Positions 33,633-41,949 of a stretch of 64,000 nucleotides of DNA are shown piece by piece. Made by a program: the position numbers and the translations under genes. Numbering within the stretch: the stretch's first letter is position 1; the number at the start of each line of letters is the position of its first letter. A model generated the notes under the pieces. That model did no database searches. It saw only the letters and a list, made by a program, of their open reading frames with translations, and was not told the origin of the DNA. Source of the stretch: an uncultured Verrucomicrobiota bacterium (GTDB lineage: Bacteria > Verrucomicrobiota > Kiritimatiellia > CAIQIC01 > Lenti-01); assembly GCA_938003985.1 (NCBI GenBank), contig CALKWZ010000003.1, positions 1 to 64,000 on the forward strand, in the 5' to 3' direction.

Positions 33633-36600
33633 ATGAATAAAATCGAATGGATGGCGCTGACGGTTGGCATTCTGCTTTGCGTCGGACATGCGGATGCGTA
33701 CACCAACGATTGTTCGAATGATGAGCCGCCGCCTGATTGCCCGATGGATGCCCCTATCCAAGAGTGTCCAACATGTCCGGACAAGGACCCGGATCCGGCT
33801 CCTTGTCCCGACAGCGACTCGGAGGGCAGCTCGATCAAGCCTTCGCGCGGCAACAAGAAGCGGAGCGTCACGGACCTGACGGTCTATGGCCCCGCGCCAA
33901 TCCCGTTCACGCGCATCTACAACAGCCGCACCCTGGATTGGACCACCAACTACATGGAATTCGGCTGGAAACAGACGTGGCAGCACAACTGGAATTTCGA
34001 GATGCGCGATCTGACGTCGACGACGATGGGCAAGAAGGACGTCAAGTTGCGCTATTCCACCGGTGCGGAGTTCAACTTCAAGGCCACCGAGACCAATGGC
34101 GTCGTCATCCGCTCGCCAGTGGCCTACAATGGGGATCGCCTGTACGAATGGGACGGCACCAATGTTGGCCACACGCTGGTCACCGCCAACGGCTGGGAAT
34201 TTGATTTCAAGCGAACGACTTCACCCAGATATCAACTGCTACAAGTGCGCGACGGGAAAGGAGCGGCGTGGAACCTGACCTACGACGCCAACGGACGGGT
34301 CCAACGGATCGAAAACAATTATGGGCGGTGGCTCGAAGTAGAGCGCACCAACGTCAACGATCGGCTCTGCGTCACGGGCGTACGAAGCAGCGACGGTCGC
34401 GAAGTTTCTTATGATTATGATTTATGGGTGGGCGTGGTCGTTACGACGTCTTCCGTTCCGGTTGTCACGTATACGACGAATTATATATATGGATCGGGCG
34501 GGCAGGTAAGTGTCGAATTGGTTAGGGTTACCAATTGGGTTCTGGTTTCGACAACCAGTATAACAACGAACAATCTGTTGACCGGCGTTGATTATCCCGA
34601 TGGATCCCATGCGGCATACACCTATGCCGGGTCGCAATGTTTGGCGGACGGCCGGCCGTTGTTGGCCACGGCCAGCGATCCCATGCACCCCGGCTCGGGC
34701 GCGCGGATCCGGCTGGTCTACAACTACGACTTTGTCTTGGACTTCGGCAATGGACCCTATTTGGTGACCGGAGTGGCCAAGGAGGAGCGGAATCTGGACA
34801 CGGACGAATTGGTCGTGCAACTGCCGACGGGCTCTGGCCAATACCCGCAGGTTCTGCTTGGCGATGGCGTCGAGGTAACCCATAAGTATAACAATGGCCT
34901 GCTCATTGAGCGTCGCGACGGGGAGGGGCGGCCCACCTTTTACGTCCGAGATCAGGAGGGCGAGGGCTTTGTCGCTTCCATATCCGACGCCGAAAGCAAT
35001 ACGACGACGTTCGTCCGCGATTATGCCGGGCGCGTCTTGGAGCGGGTCGATCCGCTGGGCAATACAAACAGCTATGTCTACAACGACCAGGGCGGACTGC
35101 TGACCCGAACCGATCCATTGGGCCGCACCACGACCTATACCCGCGACACCAACAATTGGCTGTCCCGCGTCGATTATCCGGACGGCAGTTTCGAGGAGTG
35201 GACCCGCAACGAGAACGGCCAGCCTTTGACGCACCAATTGCGCAACGGGGGAATCGTGGTCTACGACTATTACGGCACCAACGAAACCGGCGGGTGCTTC
35301 GGCGATCTCAAGACCGTTGCCGATCCCTTGAGCAACGTCACGACCTATGCCTGGACGGCGGCCGGCTTGCCTGCCAGCGTGACCGACGCCCGGACCAACG
35401 TCACGACGTTCGTCTACGACTGGCGCGGGCAGCTCCAAGCCGTCACCAACGCGGACAACACTGCGCAACACTTCTCTTGCGACATGTTCGGCAACCGCAC
35501 CAACGCGGTCGACGAGCTGGGCCGGGAAACCGCCTATACCTACGACCAATACAACCGCGTTCACACGGTCCAAGACCCGCTCGGGAGAGTCACCGTTTTG
35601 GAATATGGCCGCGTGCCCGGCTGTGGCGGCTGCGGCGTGTTCGACAAAACCATCACTCGGATTACCGATCCGGCCGGGAAAACGACGGAATACGCCTACG
35701 ACCGCAGCGGCAAGCGGACGAACGAGACGCTGGCCGCCGGCACCGCGGAAGCGACCACCACGGCATGGACCTACGATGCCGTGGGCCGAAAACAGACCCA
35801 GCTCGATGCCAACGGCAACCTCCACACCTGGTTCTACGACGCTTCTAGCCAGGTGGTGGCGGAATCCAACGCCGCCGGCGAAGTCACGGCCTATGCTTAC
35901 GACGCGGCCGGCAACCTGACCAACCGCGTGGATGGCGCGGGAATCGAAACCTTCGTGGAATACGACGCCGTTAATCGTCCCGTCGCCCTCGGCAGCGGAA
36001 CCCTCCGCTACGAATACGCCTACGACCATGGCGGACGCCGTACCTCCATGTGCACGCGGGTAGATGGCGTGATCGCGGAAAGCACGTCGTATGCCTACGA
36101 CCTCAACGACCGCCTTTTGGCCAAGACCGATCCTTCCGACTTCGTGCTGGCCTACGAGTACGATGCTGTTGGCCACAGAAGCCGGATGGCCATTTCCAAC
36201 GTGCTGGAGGTGTCCTATGCCTACGACTTGCGCAATCGCCTGATGGAAATCGACGCCAACGGCAAGGCCACGCAATTCGGCTATGATGCCGTTGGCCAGC
36301 GCACCAACGCCGTCTGGCCCAACGGCACCCTCGCCAACTATGCCTACGACGATGCCGGCCAGTTGCTGTCGCTGGTCCATGCCAAGGTGGGTTCGCCGCA
36401 CCCGCCGATTGCCTCCTTTGTTTATGCCTACGATCTTTCCGGCAACCGTACCAACATGATCACCCTGGAAGGCACCAATGCCTATGCCTACGATGCCCGC
36501 AACTGGCTGACTGCGGCAGCTTATCCTGACGGCAAGGCGGAGACCTTCACCTACGACCTCGTCGGCAACCGGACTTCGTTGGTTCAGGCGGTTGAGGGCG

Positions 36601-37673
36601 GACCGGCCACAACCACCGAATATTCCATCGGCCCGGTCAATCGGCTGCTGTCCTCCGCGTCGTCGACGGAGACCAATGAATACGCGTTTGACGACGCCGG
36701 CCGTCTCGTTGCGCAAACCGTGAACGGACAATCGCGCTCCTATGGCTACGATTTCCTGTCCAGGATGACGGCGCTGACCGATACCAACGGTTCGGTTTTC
36801 AGCTATGCCTTCGACGGGGAGGGGAACCGGACGCGGCAGAGCCTGAACGATTGCCTTGTCACGCGGTTCGTCTATGATGGCCCCAACGTGGTGATGGAGT
36901 TGAATTCGAGCAACGAGGTCGTGCGGGCGTACGTCAACGGGCCGGGAATGGACCAGCCCATCGAGCGATTGGACTTTATAAATGGCACGCCGCGGAATCG
37001 GCAGGTCTTCCATGCCGACGGCCTCGGGTCCATCGCGGCCCTTACGGACGCAAACGGAGAACCCGTCCAGACCTACACCTATGCCGCCTTTGGCGGCATC
37101 CGCGCCCGGACCGGCACCGACTTGAACCGCGTCACCTTCACCGCCCGCGAAGCCCTCGGCGACAGCCTCGGGGTCTTATACTACCGCAACCGCGTCCTCG
37201 ATCCGGGCACCGGGCGTTTAACTACCTTAGACCCTATGGGATTTGTAGACGGACCCAATGGATATGTGTATGTAATTAACAATCCCATCAATTGGACAGA
37301 TCCGAAGGGCCTGGATTCCGCAGGAATGATTCCCGAATCCACTTCTGGACTCGGGAGCGTAGGAAATGACACCTCTTGTTCTTTCTCTGGATCGGGAAGT
37401 ACGGGGCGTCATGGCGAGCTTGAACCAATAACGATTCCACCCGGAGGACCGTACGGTGGTAGTTCGACGGAAGAACACGGAGACATAGATTTTATATATC
37501 CAACGTCTGACCAACCTATAAATGGCAAAACTGACGGAGCATTCAAAATCGGAGCAAACGACGCGCACATTTGCATGGATAAGGATGGAAACATCCAAAT
37601 CCACAATTGGCGAGATTATTGGCCCCACGACAAGGCCAAAGATCTCCCAAATTATCCTCACCCTAAAAAGTGA
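33633..37673 (+). CDS. Secreted Rhs/YD-repeat protein with variable C-terminal tip
   Basis: A 1346-residue protein. A signal peptide (MNKIEWMALTVGILLCVGHADA) is followed by a Cys/Pro/Asp-rich linker and an Rhs N-terminal region (KKRSVTDLTVYGPAPIPFTRIYNSR). More than twenty YD repeats follow, of the type TYDxxGNRTNxxDxxG. The Rhs core end is RVLDPGTGRLTTLDPMGFVDGPNGYVYVINNPINWTDPKG. The last 120 residues differ sharply in codon use and composition and form a separate tip with no catalytic motif I recognise (DKDGNIQIHNWRDYWPHD near the end). Rhs cores are shells that enclose such tips, usually toxins. The Sec-type signal peptide suggests export to the envelope. Confidence 0.85.
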   Translation: MNKIEWMALTVGILLCVGHADAYTNDCSNDEPPPDCPMDAPIQECPTCPDKDPDPAPCPDSDSEGSSIKPSRGNKKRSVTDLTVYGPAPIPFTRIYNSRTLDWTTNYMEFGWKQTWQHNWNFEMRDLTSTTMGKKDVKLRYSTGAEFNFKATETNGVVIRSPVAYNGDRLYEWDGTNVGHTLVTANGWEFDFKRTTSPRYQLLQVRDGKGAAWNLTYDANGRVQRIENNYGRWLEVERTNVNDRLCVTGVRSSDGREVSYDYDLWVGVVVTTSSVPVVTYTTNYIYGSGGQVSVELVRVTNWVLVSTTSITTNNLLTGVDYPDGSHAAYTYAGSQCLADGRPLLATASDPMHPGSGARIRLVYNYDFVLDFGNGPYLVTGVAKEERNLDTDELVVQLPTGSGQYPQVLLGDGVEVTHKYNNGLLIERRDGEGRPTFYVRDQEGEGFVASISDAESNTTTFVRDYAGRVLERVDPLGNTNSYVYNDQGGLLTRTDPLGRTTTYTRDTNNWLSRVDYPDGSFEEWTRNENGQPLTHQLRNGGIVVYDYYGTNETGGCFGDLKTVADPLSNVTTYAWTAAGLPASVTDARTNVTTFVYDWRGQLQAVTNADNTAQHFSCDMFGNRTNAVDELGRETAYTYDQYNRVHTVQDPLGRVTVLEYGRVPGCGGCGVFDKTITRITDPAGKTTEYAYDRSGKRTNETLAAGTAEATTTAWTYDAVGRKQTQLDANGNLHTWFYDASSQVVAESNAAGEVTAYAYDAAGNLTNRVDGAGIETFVEYDAVNRPVALGSGTLRYEYAYDHGGRRTSMCTRVDGVIAESTSYAYDLNDRLLAKTDPSDFVLAYEYDAVGHRSRMAISNVLEVSYAYDLRNRLMEIDANGKATQFGYDAVGQRTNAVWPNGTLANYAYDDAGQLLSLVHAKVGSPHPPIASFVYAYDLSGNRTNMITLEGTNAYAYDARNWLTAAAYPDGKAETFTYDLVGNRTSLVQAVEGGPATTTEYSIGPVNRLLSSASSTETNEYAFDDAGRLVAQTVNGQSRSYGYDFLSRMTALTDTNGSVFSYAFDGEGNRTRQSLNDCLVTRFVYDGPNVVMELNSSNEVVRAYVNGPGMDQPIERLDFINGTPRNRQVFHADGLGSIAALTDANGEPVQTYTYAAFGGIRARTGTDLNRVTFTAREALGDSLGVLYYRNRVLDPGTGRLTTLDPMGFVDGPNGYVYVINNPINWTDPKGLDSAGMIPESTSGLGSVGNDTSCSFSGSGSTGRHGELEPITIPPGGPYGGSSTEEHGDIDFIYPTSDQPINGKTDGAFKIGANDAHICMDKDGNIQIHNWRDYWPHDKAKDLPNYPHPKK
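36815..37172 (+). repeat. Rhs core segment duplicated in the orphan cassette (copy 1)
   Basis: About 358 bp encoding the end of the Rhs core, from GEGNRTRQSL to EALGDSLG, almost identical to 38209-38566 at a constant offset of 1394 bp with a handful of substitutions. Homologous recombination between the copies would swap the C-terminal tip. Confidence 0.88.
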
Positions 37674-37691
37674 TATATACTTTCTGATTCG

Positions 37692-37997
37692 ATGAAACTT
37701 AGCATACTAATGTTCAGGAAGGCAGTAGTTCTTGCATTAATCGGGGCAACGCTAGCCGTTGTTGCTCAACATGTCATTCCGCGGTTGCTTGATGATTTTG
37801 CCATTGTGCATCAGGGCGATAAATGCCTTAAGGTTTTCAAGCACGGATGGCCAGTGAGATATTCAAGTGGGCCCGCTGAGCCATCGACATGCTCTGGGGT
37901 AGCGATTGCGGTAACGACAAATTTCATAGTTGCTTCCTGCGTATTGGTTGGCGTTTTTATTATAGGGCATGCTGTTTTGCGAAAATACCTAGCCTGA
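37692..37997 (+). CDS. Small two-helix membrane protein (candidate immunity to the Rhs tip)
   Basis: A 101-residue AT-rich gene beginning 18 bp after rhs. It has hydrophobic helices at about residues 8-27 (AVVLALIGATLAVVAQHV) and 68-92 (AIAVTTNFIVASCVLVGVFIIGHAV), with a short extracytoplasmic stretch containing two Cys. I do not recognise the family. Position directly after a polymorphic tip is where immunity genes are found, so immunity is inferred from context only. Confidence 0.55.
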   Translation: MKLSILMFRKAVVLALIGATLAVVAQHVIPRLLDDFAIVHQGDKCLKVFKHGWPVRYSSGPAEPSTCSGVAIAVTTNFIVASCVLVGVFIIGHAVLRKYLA

Positions 37998-38039
37998 ATT
38001 AGTCGCCGCTGAAAAAACCAGTATTTTCCAGAGAACGGA

Positions 38040-38165
38040 TCAGGCGGCTTGGGGCATGGGGGCAAGAACGAAACGCATGGCGTTGAACCATAGGCTCAAA
38101 AGAAGGGCGATGTCTTTCAACAACTTCCTGAAGGAGTAGGCCGCCGCGGCCAGGATGGCGTTGAT
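38040..38165 (-). pseudogene. IS5-type transposase C-terminal fragment
   Basis: Read on the minus strand, 41 codons encode INAILAAAAYSFRKLLKDIA, then more sequence ending RFVLAPMPQAA and a stop. The AAAAYSFRKLL phrase followed by a hydrophobic and basic end is typical of IS5-family transposase C-termini. An in-frame stop lies directly before it and nothing of the catalytic domain remains. It separates the main rhs/immunity pair from the orphan tip cassette, a scar of past IS activity. Confidence 0.65.
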
Positions 38166-38188
38166 CTAAGAAGGGTCCAGTTTCATAA

Positions 38189-39022
38189 ATTAATCTTCTG
38201 GCCTTAGCCGGAGAGGGGAATCGGACGCGGCAGAGCCTGAACGATTGCCTTGTCACGCGGTTCGTCTATGATGGTCCCAACGTGGTGATGGAGTTGAATT
38301 CGAGCAACGAGGTTGTGCGGGCGTACGTCAACGGGCCGGGAATGGACCAGCCCATCGAGCGATTGGACTTTATAAATGGCACGCCGCGGAATCGGCAGGT
38401 CTTCCATGCCGACGGCCTCGGGTCCATCGCGGCCCTTACGGACGCAAACGGAGAACCCGTCCAGACCTACACCTATGCCGCCTTTGGCGGCATCCGCGCC
38501 CGGACCGGCACCGACTTGAACCGCGTCACCTTCACCGCCCGCGAAGCCCTCGGCGACAGCCTCGGGTTCTTCTACTACCGCAACCGGGTCTTGGATCCGA
38601 ATACAGGCCGCTTCACCTCCGAAGATCCGCTACGGTTCGTGGATGGAGCGAATATGTATATTTATGTCGGAAACAATCCGCTAATATTTGTTGATCCGAC
38701 GGGCGAAGTTGAACTCACAACGGCACTTGGTGTTGTTGCAATATGTGCCTTGGTCGTAAGTTGTGTATCGGATTGCAATAGTAGAAAAGAAGACGGCGAG
38801 GATATGGAAAGGGCTCTCGAAGTAGGCAAGCCGAGGCGTGATAGTTTGGACGATTTTCTGAATAATCCAACAGATGATGCCCTTTCTGAATATCAGAATG
38901 CTGACGACAAAGAGCGTGACTATTTGCAAAATGATCTGAGGGATAAAGCAAAAAATGCAGTCCATGACGCATGCGGGCCAACAACATTGATTCTTCAAGG
39001 CACGGGAGGAATGGGGCCATGA
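38189..39022 (+). pseudogene. Orphan Rhs tip cassette (truncated rhs core plus alternative tip)
   Basis: An open frame of 277 residues without a credible start or promoter. From 38209 it repeats the end of the main Rhs core (GEGNRTRQSLND to the DPTGEVEL junction), then carries a different tip. That tip has a hydrophobic segment (LTTALGVVAICALVVSCVSDC) and a polar, acidic stretch (DDFLNNPTDDALSEYQNADDKERDY). An ATG at 38282 is only an internal Met of the repeated core. This is the standard layout of a displaced rhs tip that becomes active by recombination with the main gene. Its stop overlaps the next gene (ATGA). Confidence 0.8.
38209..38566 (+). repeat. Rhs core segment duplicated in the orphan cassette (copy 2)
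   Basis: Second copy of the 358-bp segment at 36815-37172. It supplies the homology for tip exchange. Confidence 0.88.
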
Positions 39023-39387
39023 GCAAGCGGGCGATCTTTGTTGGTTTATTGCTGATGCTATTGTCGCTTACCCCGCTCATATGGGGGGAAGTGCAGTTGC
39101 GGCGCGTGTCATTCAGGGCCGGGTATGGAAGCGATTACGAGCGCGACCAATATCGCATTACGATCAACGAGCTGGAAGACCTCCATAAATTGAAGCGCCT
39201 TGCCCATCTCCTGCTGAACGTATCTTTCGATCAGGAACAGGCCATCGTTCAAATGCACAGAAACCAATTGTCGGCGAACCGCTGGCGTTTTGCTTTCCAG
39301 CTCTTGCTGCTGGCGTATTTGGCGACGGGTTACGTCATGTTGTCGCGGACGCTCAGTCAGACGCCCCAGAAAAGTGAAAAGGCTTAG
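39019..39387 (+). CDS. Small two-helix membrane protein (candidate immunity to the orphan tip)
   Basis: A 122-residue protein with a hydrophobic N-terminal helix (FVGLLLMLLSLTPLIWG), a charged central region (SDYERDQYRITINELEDLHKLKRL) and a second helix (FQLLLLAYLATGYVML). The ATG overlaps the tip cassette's stop by 4 bp, so the two are translationally paired. It shares the two-helix layout of the protein after the main tip but not its sequence, as expected for immunity proteins matched to different tips. Function is inferred from position. Confidence 0.6.
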   Translation: MSKRAIFVGLLLMLLSLTPLIWGEVQLRRVSFRAGYGSDYERDQYRITINELEDLHKLKRLAHLLLNVSFDQEQAIVQMHRNQLSANRWRFAFQLLLLAYLATGYVMLSRTLSQTPQKSEKA

Positions 39388-39404
39388 CCCGCCAATCGGC
39401 GCTT

Positions 39405-39462
39405 GCGCCGCGCTCAGCGCGCGCGGGCGGCGAGGTAGGCCTTGACGGCCTCGGCGTTGTTT
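39405..39462. repeat. 58-bp direct repeat, right boundary of the Rhs island (native thrC 3' end)
   Basis: Identical to 31207-31264 with an offset of 8198 bp. This copy is the functional one, holding the last 46 coding bases and the stop of thrC, so the insertion left thrC intact. Confidence 0.88.
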
Positions 39463-40808
39463 TCGAGGGTTTCGCAGCGGGTGGGGGCTTTTTTCAGGGC
39501 GTCGAGCATCGGATGGCGCGCGAGGTCCTGGCCCGTGGCGTCGCGAATGGCGTCGGGGAACTTGGCGGGGTGCGCGGTGGACAGGCAGATCATCGGCTCG
39601 TCGAGCTCGTTGTACTGCTCGGCCACGTAGACGCCCGCGGCGGTGTGCGGATCGAGCAGGTAGCCGTGCTTTTCGTGGTAGCGCTTGATGGCGGACAGCG
39701 TGCGCTGGGTGTCGGACGCGCCGGCGACGATTTCGAGATCGACTTGGCCGGCCGGATCGCGCGGAATCTGCATGCGGCCTTCCAGCGCGAACCGGGTCAT
39801 CAGGCGGGCGACTTCCTTGGGATCCTGGCCGACCTTGTAGTAGAGCCAGCGCTCGAAGTTGCTGGCGACCTGGATGTCCATGGAGGGATTGACGGTGGGG
39901 ACGACCTGGCCCTTGGCGTAGACGCCCGTGTTGAAGAACCGGGCGAGGATGTCGTTCTCGTTGGTGGCCAGGATCAGGCGGCGGATGGGCAGGCCCATGC
40001 GCTTGGCGTACCAGCCGGCGAGGATGTCGCCGAAGTTGCCGGTGGGAACCGAGAACTGCACCTGCGCCGCGCCGGTTTCCTCGCGCACCCGGAAGGCGGC
40101 GAAGAAGTAGTACACGATCTGGCTGAGGACGCGCGCCCAGTTGACGGAATTGACGGTGCCCAGCGCGTGCGCGTCCTTGAACGGCAGGTCGCTGAAGAGG
40201 GTCTTCATGATGAGCTGGCAGTCGTCGAAGCTGCCCTTGACCGCCAGGTTGAACACGTTGGCGTCGAGGACGGACGTCATCTGGCGTTCCTGCAGGGCGC
40301 TGACGCGGCCGTGCGGGTGCATGACGAAGATGTGGATGCGCTCCTGCCCGCGCACGCCGCAGATGGCGGCGGAGCCGGTGTCGCCGCTGGTGGCCGCCAG
40401 AATGTTCAAGCGGCCGTTGCGCTCTTCGAGGATTTCCTCGAACAGGCGGCCGAGGAACTGGAGGGCGACGTCCTTGAAGGCCAGGGTCGGGCCGTGGAAC
40501 AGTTCGAGGATATGCAGGTGGCCGACCTTGCGCACGGGACAGACGTCGGGATGGGCGAAGGTGCGGTAGGCCGCGGCGATCAGCTCCTTCAGGCGGGCGT
40601 CGGGGAGATCGTCGGTGAACAGGCGGATGATTTCGAAGGCCAGTTCGGGATAATCGAGGTCCTGCCATTCGTCCAGCTGGGCGGAGACGTCGGGAATGCG
40701 GTCGGGGATGAGCAGGCCGCCGTCGCGGGCGAGGCCCGTCATGACGGCATCCTTGAATGCGAGGGGCGCCTGGGCGCCGCGGGTGCTGATATAGCGGATC
40801 GGTTCCAT
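39414..40808 (-). CDS. thrC: Threonine synthase
   Basis: Converts O-phosphohomoserine to threonine with pyridoxal phosphate. The 464-residue length fits the long (proteobacterial/yeast-type) class. Opening MEPIRYISTRGAQAPLAFKDAVMTGLARDGGLLIP is typical. The PLP lysine is in HGPTLAFKDVALQFLG (about residue 108), the phosphate loop is AATSGDTGSAA, and PTGNFGDILAGWYA is the second cofactor motif. I use ATG 40808 because upstream in-frame residues are not threonine synthase-like; TATAAA lies 13 nt before it. Its 3' end is the target of the Rhs island insertion. Confidence 0.95.
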   Translation of the reverse strand: MEPIRYISTRGAQAPLAFKDAVMTGLARDGGLLIPDRIPDVSAQLDEWQDLDYPELAFEIIRLFTDDLPDARLKELIAAAYRTFAHPDVCPVRKVGHLHILELFHGPTLAFKDVALQFLGRLFEEILEERNGRLNILAATSGDTGSAAICGVRGQERIHIFVMHPHGRVSALQERQMTSVLDANVFNLAVKGSFDDCQLIMKTLFSDLPFKDAHALGTVNSVNWARVLSQIVYYFFAAFRVREETGAAQVQFSVPTGNFGDILAGWYAKRMGLPIRRLILATNENDILARFFNTGVYAKGQVVPTVNPSMDIQVASNFERWLYYKVGQDPKEVARLMTRFALEGRMQIPRDPAGQVDLEIVAGASDTQRTLSAIKRYHEKHGYLLDPHTAAGVYVAEQYNELDEPMICLSTAHPAKFPDAIRDATGQDLARHPMLDALKKAPTRCETLENNAEAVKAYLAARAR

Positions 40809-40940
40809 ATTTAGCCGGGCATTTATAGGCCGGGAGCGGGCCCGTGGCAAGCGTTTAGGGGCCAAGGTTGAAAGGACGAGGGAAGAATATGGGAATGTGG
40901 AATGCTGGAATGGTGGAATGGGCCGCCCGTATGAATGGAC

Positions 40941-40978
40941 GGACCTGATTCACCCACGGGACAAGCCCGTGGGGGTCT
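40941..40978. repeat. Dispersed 38-bp hairpin repeat, copy 2
   Basis: 37 of 38 bases match 23345-23382. It lies just beyond the stop of the minus-strand exchanger gene and contains a CCCACGGG/CCCGTGGG stem. Confidence 0.75.
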
Positions 40979-40992
40979 AGAGCCGGGGGGGC

Positions 40993-41934
40993 TTAGGGCA
41001 GGGAAATGCTGAAGCCCATGAACTGGGCGGTCAGGAACAGGACGAAGACGGCGACCATGATGGCGGCTTCGGAGCGCACGAACCGGCCGCCCGAGGTCAC
41101 GAACAGCTGGAGCAGGACGCCGGCGAACACCAGCAGCGGCAGGTCGCGGCCGACGATCAGGGGCTCGACGGCCAGCGGGCGGATGAGGCAGAGGGCGCCG
41201 GCGACGGCCAGGCCGGTGAAGATGTTGGAGGCGTAGATTTCGCCGAGCGTGACGTCGGCCTGGCGGCGGATCACCGCGCCGAGGGCGATGGCCAATTCGG
41301 GCAGGGAGGTGCCGAAGGCGTAGAAGGTGACGCCGACGAGCAGGTCGCTCATGCCCAGCCGCCGCGCCATGGCGGAGCCGTGCTCGACGATCCAGTTGGA
41401 CCCCAGCACGACCAGGCCGACGCCGACCGCGAAGAGCAGGATGTCCAGCCAAGGATGGGGCGCGGCCACGGTTTCGGCGGCCGCGCGCTGCTGGCGGGCT
41501 TCGGCGAGCGTGGCGCGGAAATACGGGAAATAGGCGGCTATCAGGAGCAGGCCGTCGGTGCGGCTGAGCGTGCCGTCCATGGCCAGCACGAGCAGCAGCG
41601 CGGCGGAGAGGATCATCCAGCTCGATTCGCGTTCGCGCAGGGTGGGGCCGACGACGATGGGCCGCCAGAGGGCGCACAGGCCCGCCACGAACGTCAGCGT
41701 GACGAAGTTGGAGCCGACGACGTTGCCCACGGCCGCGGCCGGCTGGCCGCGCAGCGCGGCGAACAGCGACACGCAGAACTCGGGCAGGGAGGTCATGACG
41801 GCCACGAGCATGACCGTGACGACCAGCGGCGACACGCGCAGCCAGGCCGCCAGTTTCGGGATGCGGCGCAGGACGGTTTCGGTGCCGCCCCACAGGCACG
41901 CGATGCCCAGGGCGAAAAAGACGGCGGACGACAT
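40993..41934 (-). CDS. CaCA-family sodium/calcium exchanger-like protein
   Basis: A 313-residue membrane protein with about ten helices in two homologous halves. The alpha repeats are MTSLPEFCVSLFAALRGQPAAAVGNVVGSNF in the first half and GTSLPELAIALGAVIRRQADVTLGEIYASNIF in the second. The conserved S/T-L-P-E acidic residues line the cation site in this family. It would exchange Ca2+ (or another divalent cation) for Na+ or H+ across the inner membrane. The second repeat has YASN where GSN is usual. It follows the uracil permease by 15 bp and is probably co-transcribed with it. Confidence 0.85.
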   Translation of the reverse strand: MSSAVFFALGIACLWGGTETVLRRIPKLAAWLRVSPLVVTVMLVAVMTSLPEFCVSLFAALRGQPAAAVGNVVGSNFVTLTFVAGLCALWRPIVVGPTLRERESSWMILSAALLLVLAMDGTLSRTDGLLLIAAYFPYFRATLAEARQQRAAAETVAAPHPWLDILLFAVGVGLVVLGSNWIVEHGSAMARRLGMSDLLVGVTFYAFGTSLPELAIALGAVIRRQADVTLGEIYASNIFTGLAVAGALCLIRPLAVEPLIVGRDLPLLVFAGVLLQLFVTSGGRFVRSEAAIMVAVFVLFLTAQFMGFSISLP

Positions 41935-41949
41935 GGCGGCGCTCCCTTT

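Noticed and set aside
34422..37013. 863-codon antisense open frame within rhs
   Set aside because: Val/Gly/Ile-rich mirror of the YD repeats; the plus strand carries the Rhs domain.
38282..39022. Independent gene starting at ATG 38282
   Set aside because: That Met is internal to the repeated Rhs core (PNVVMELN); homology begins upstream at 38209 with no start, so it is an orphan tip cassette.
40892..40922. Short GGAATG-type tandem sequence upstream of thrC
   Set aside because: Only four imperfect hexamer-spaced copies; too short to assign a role.
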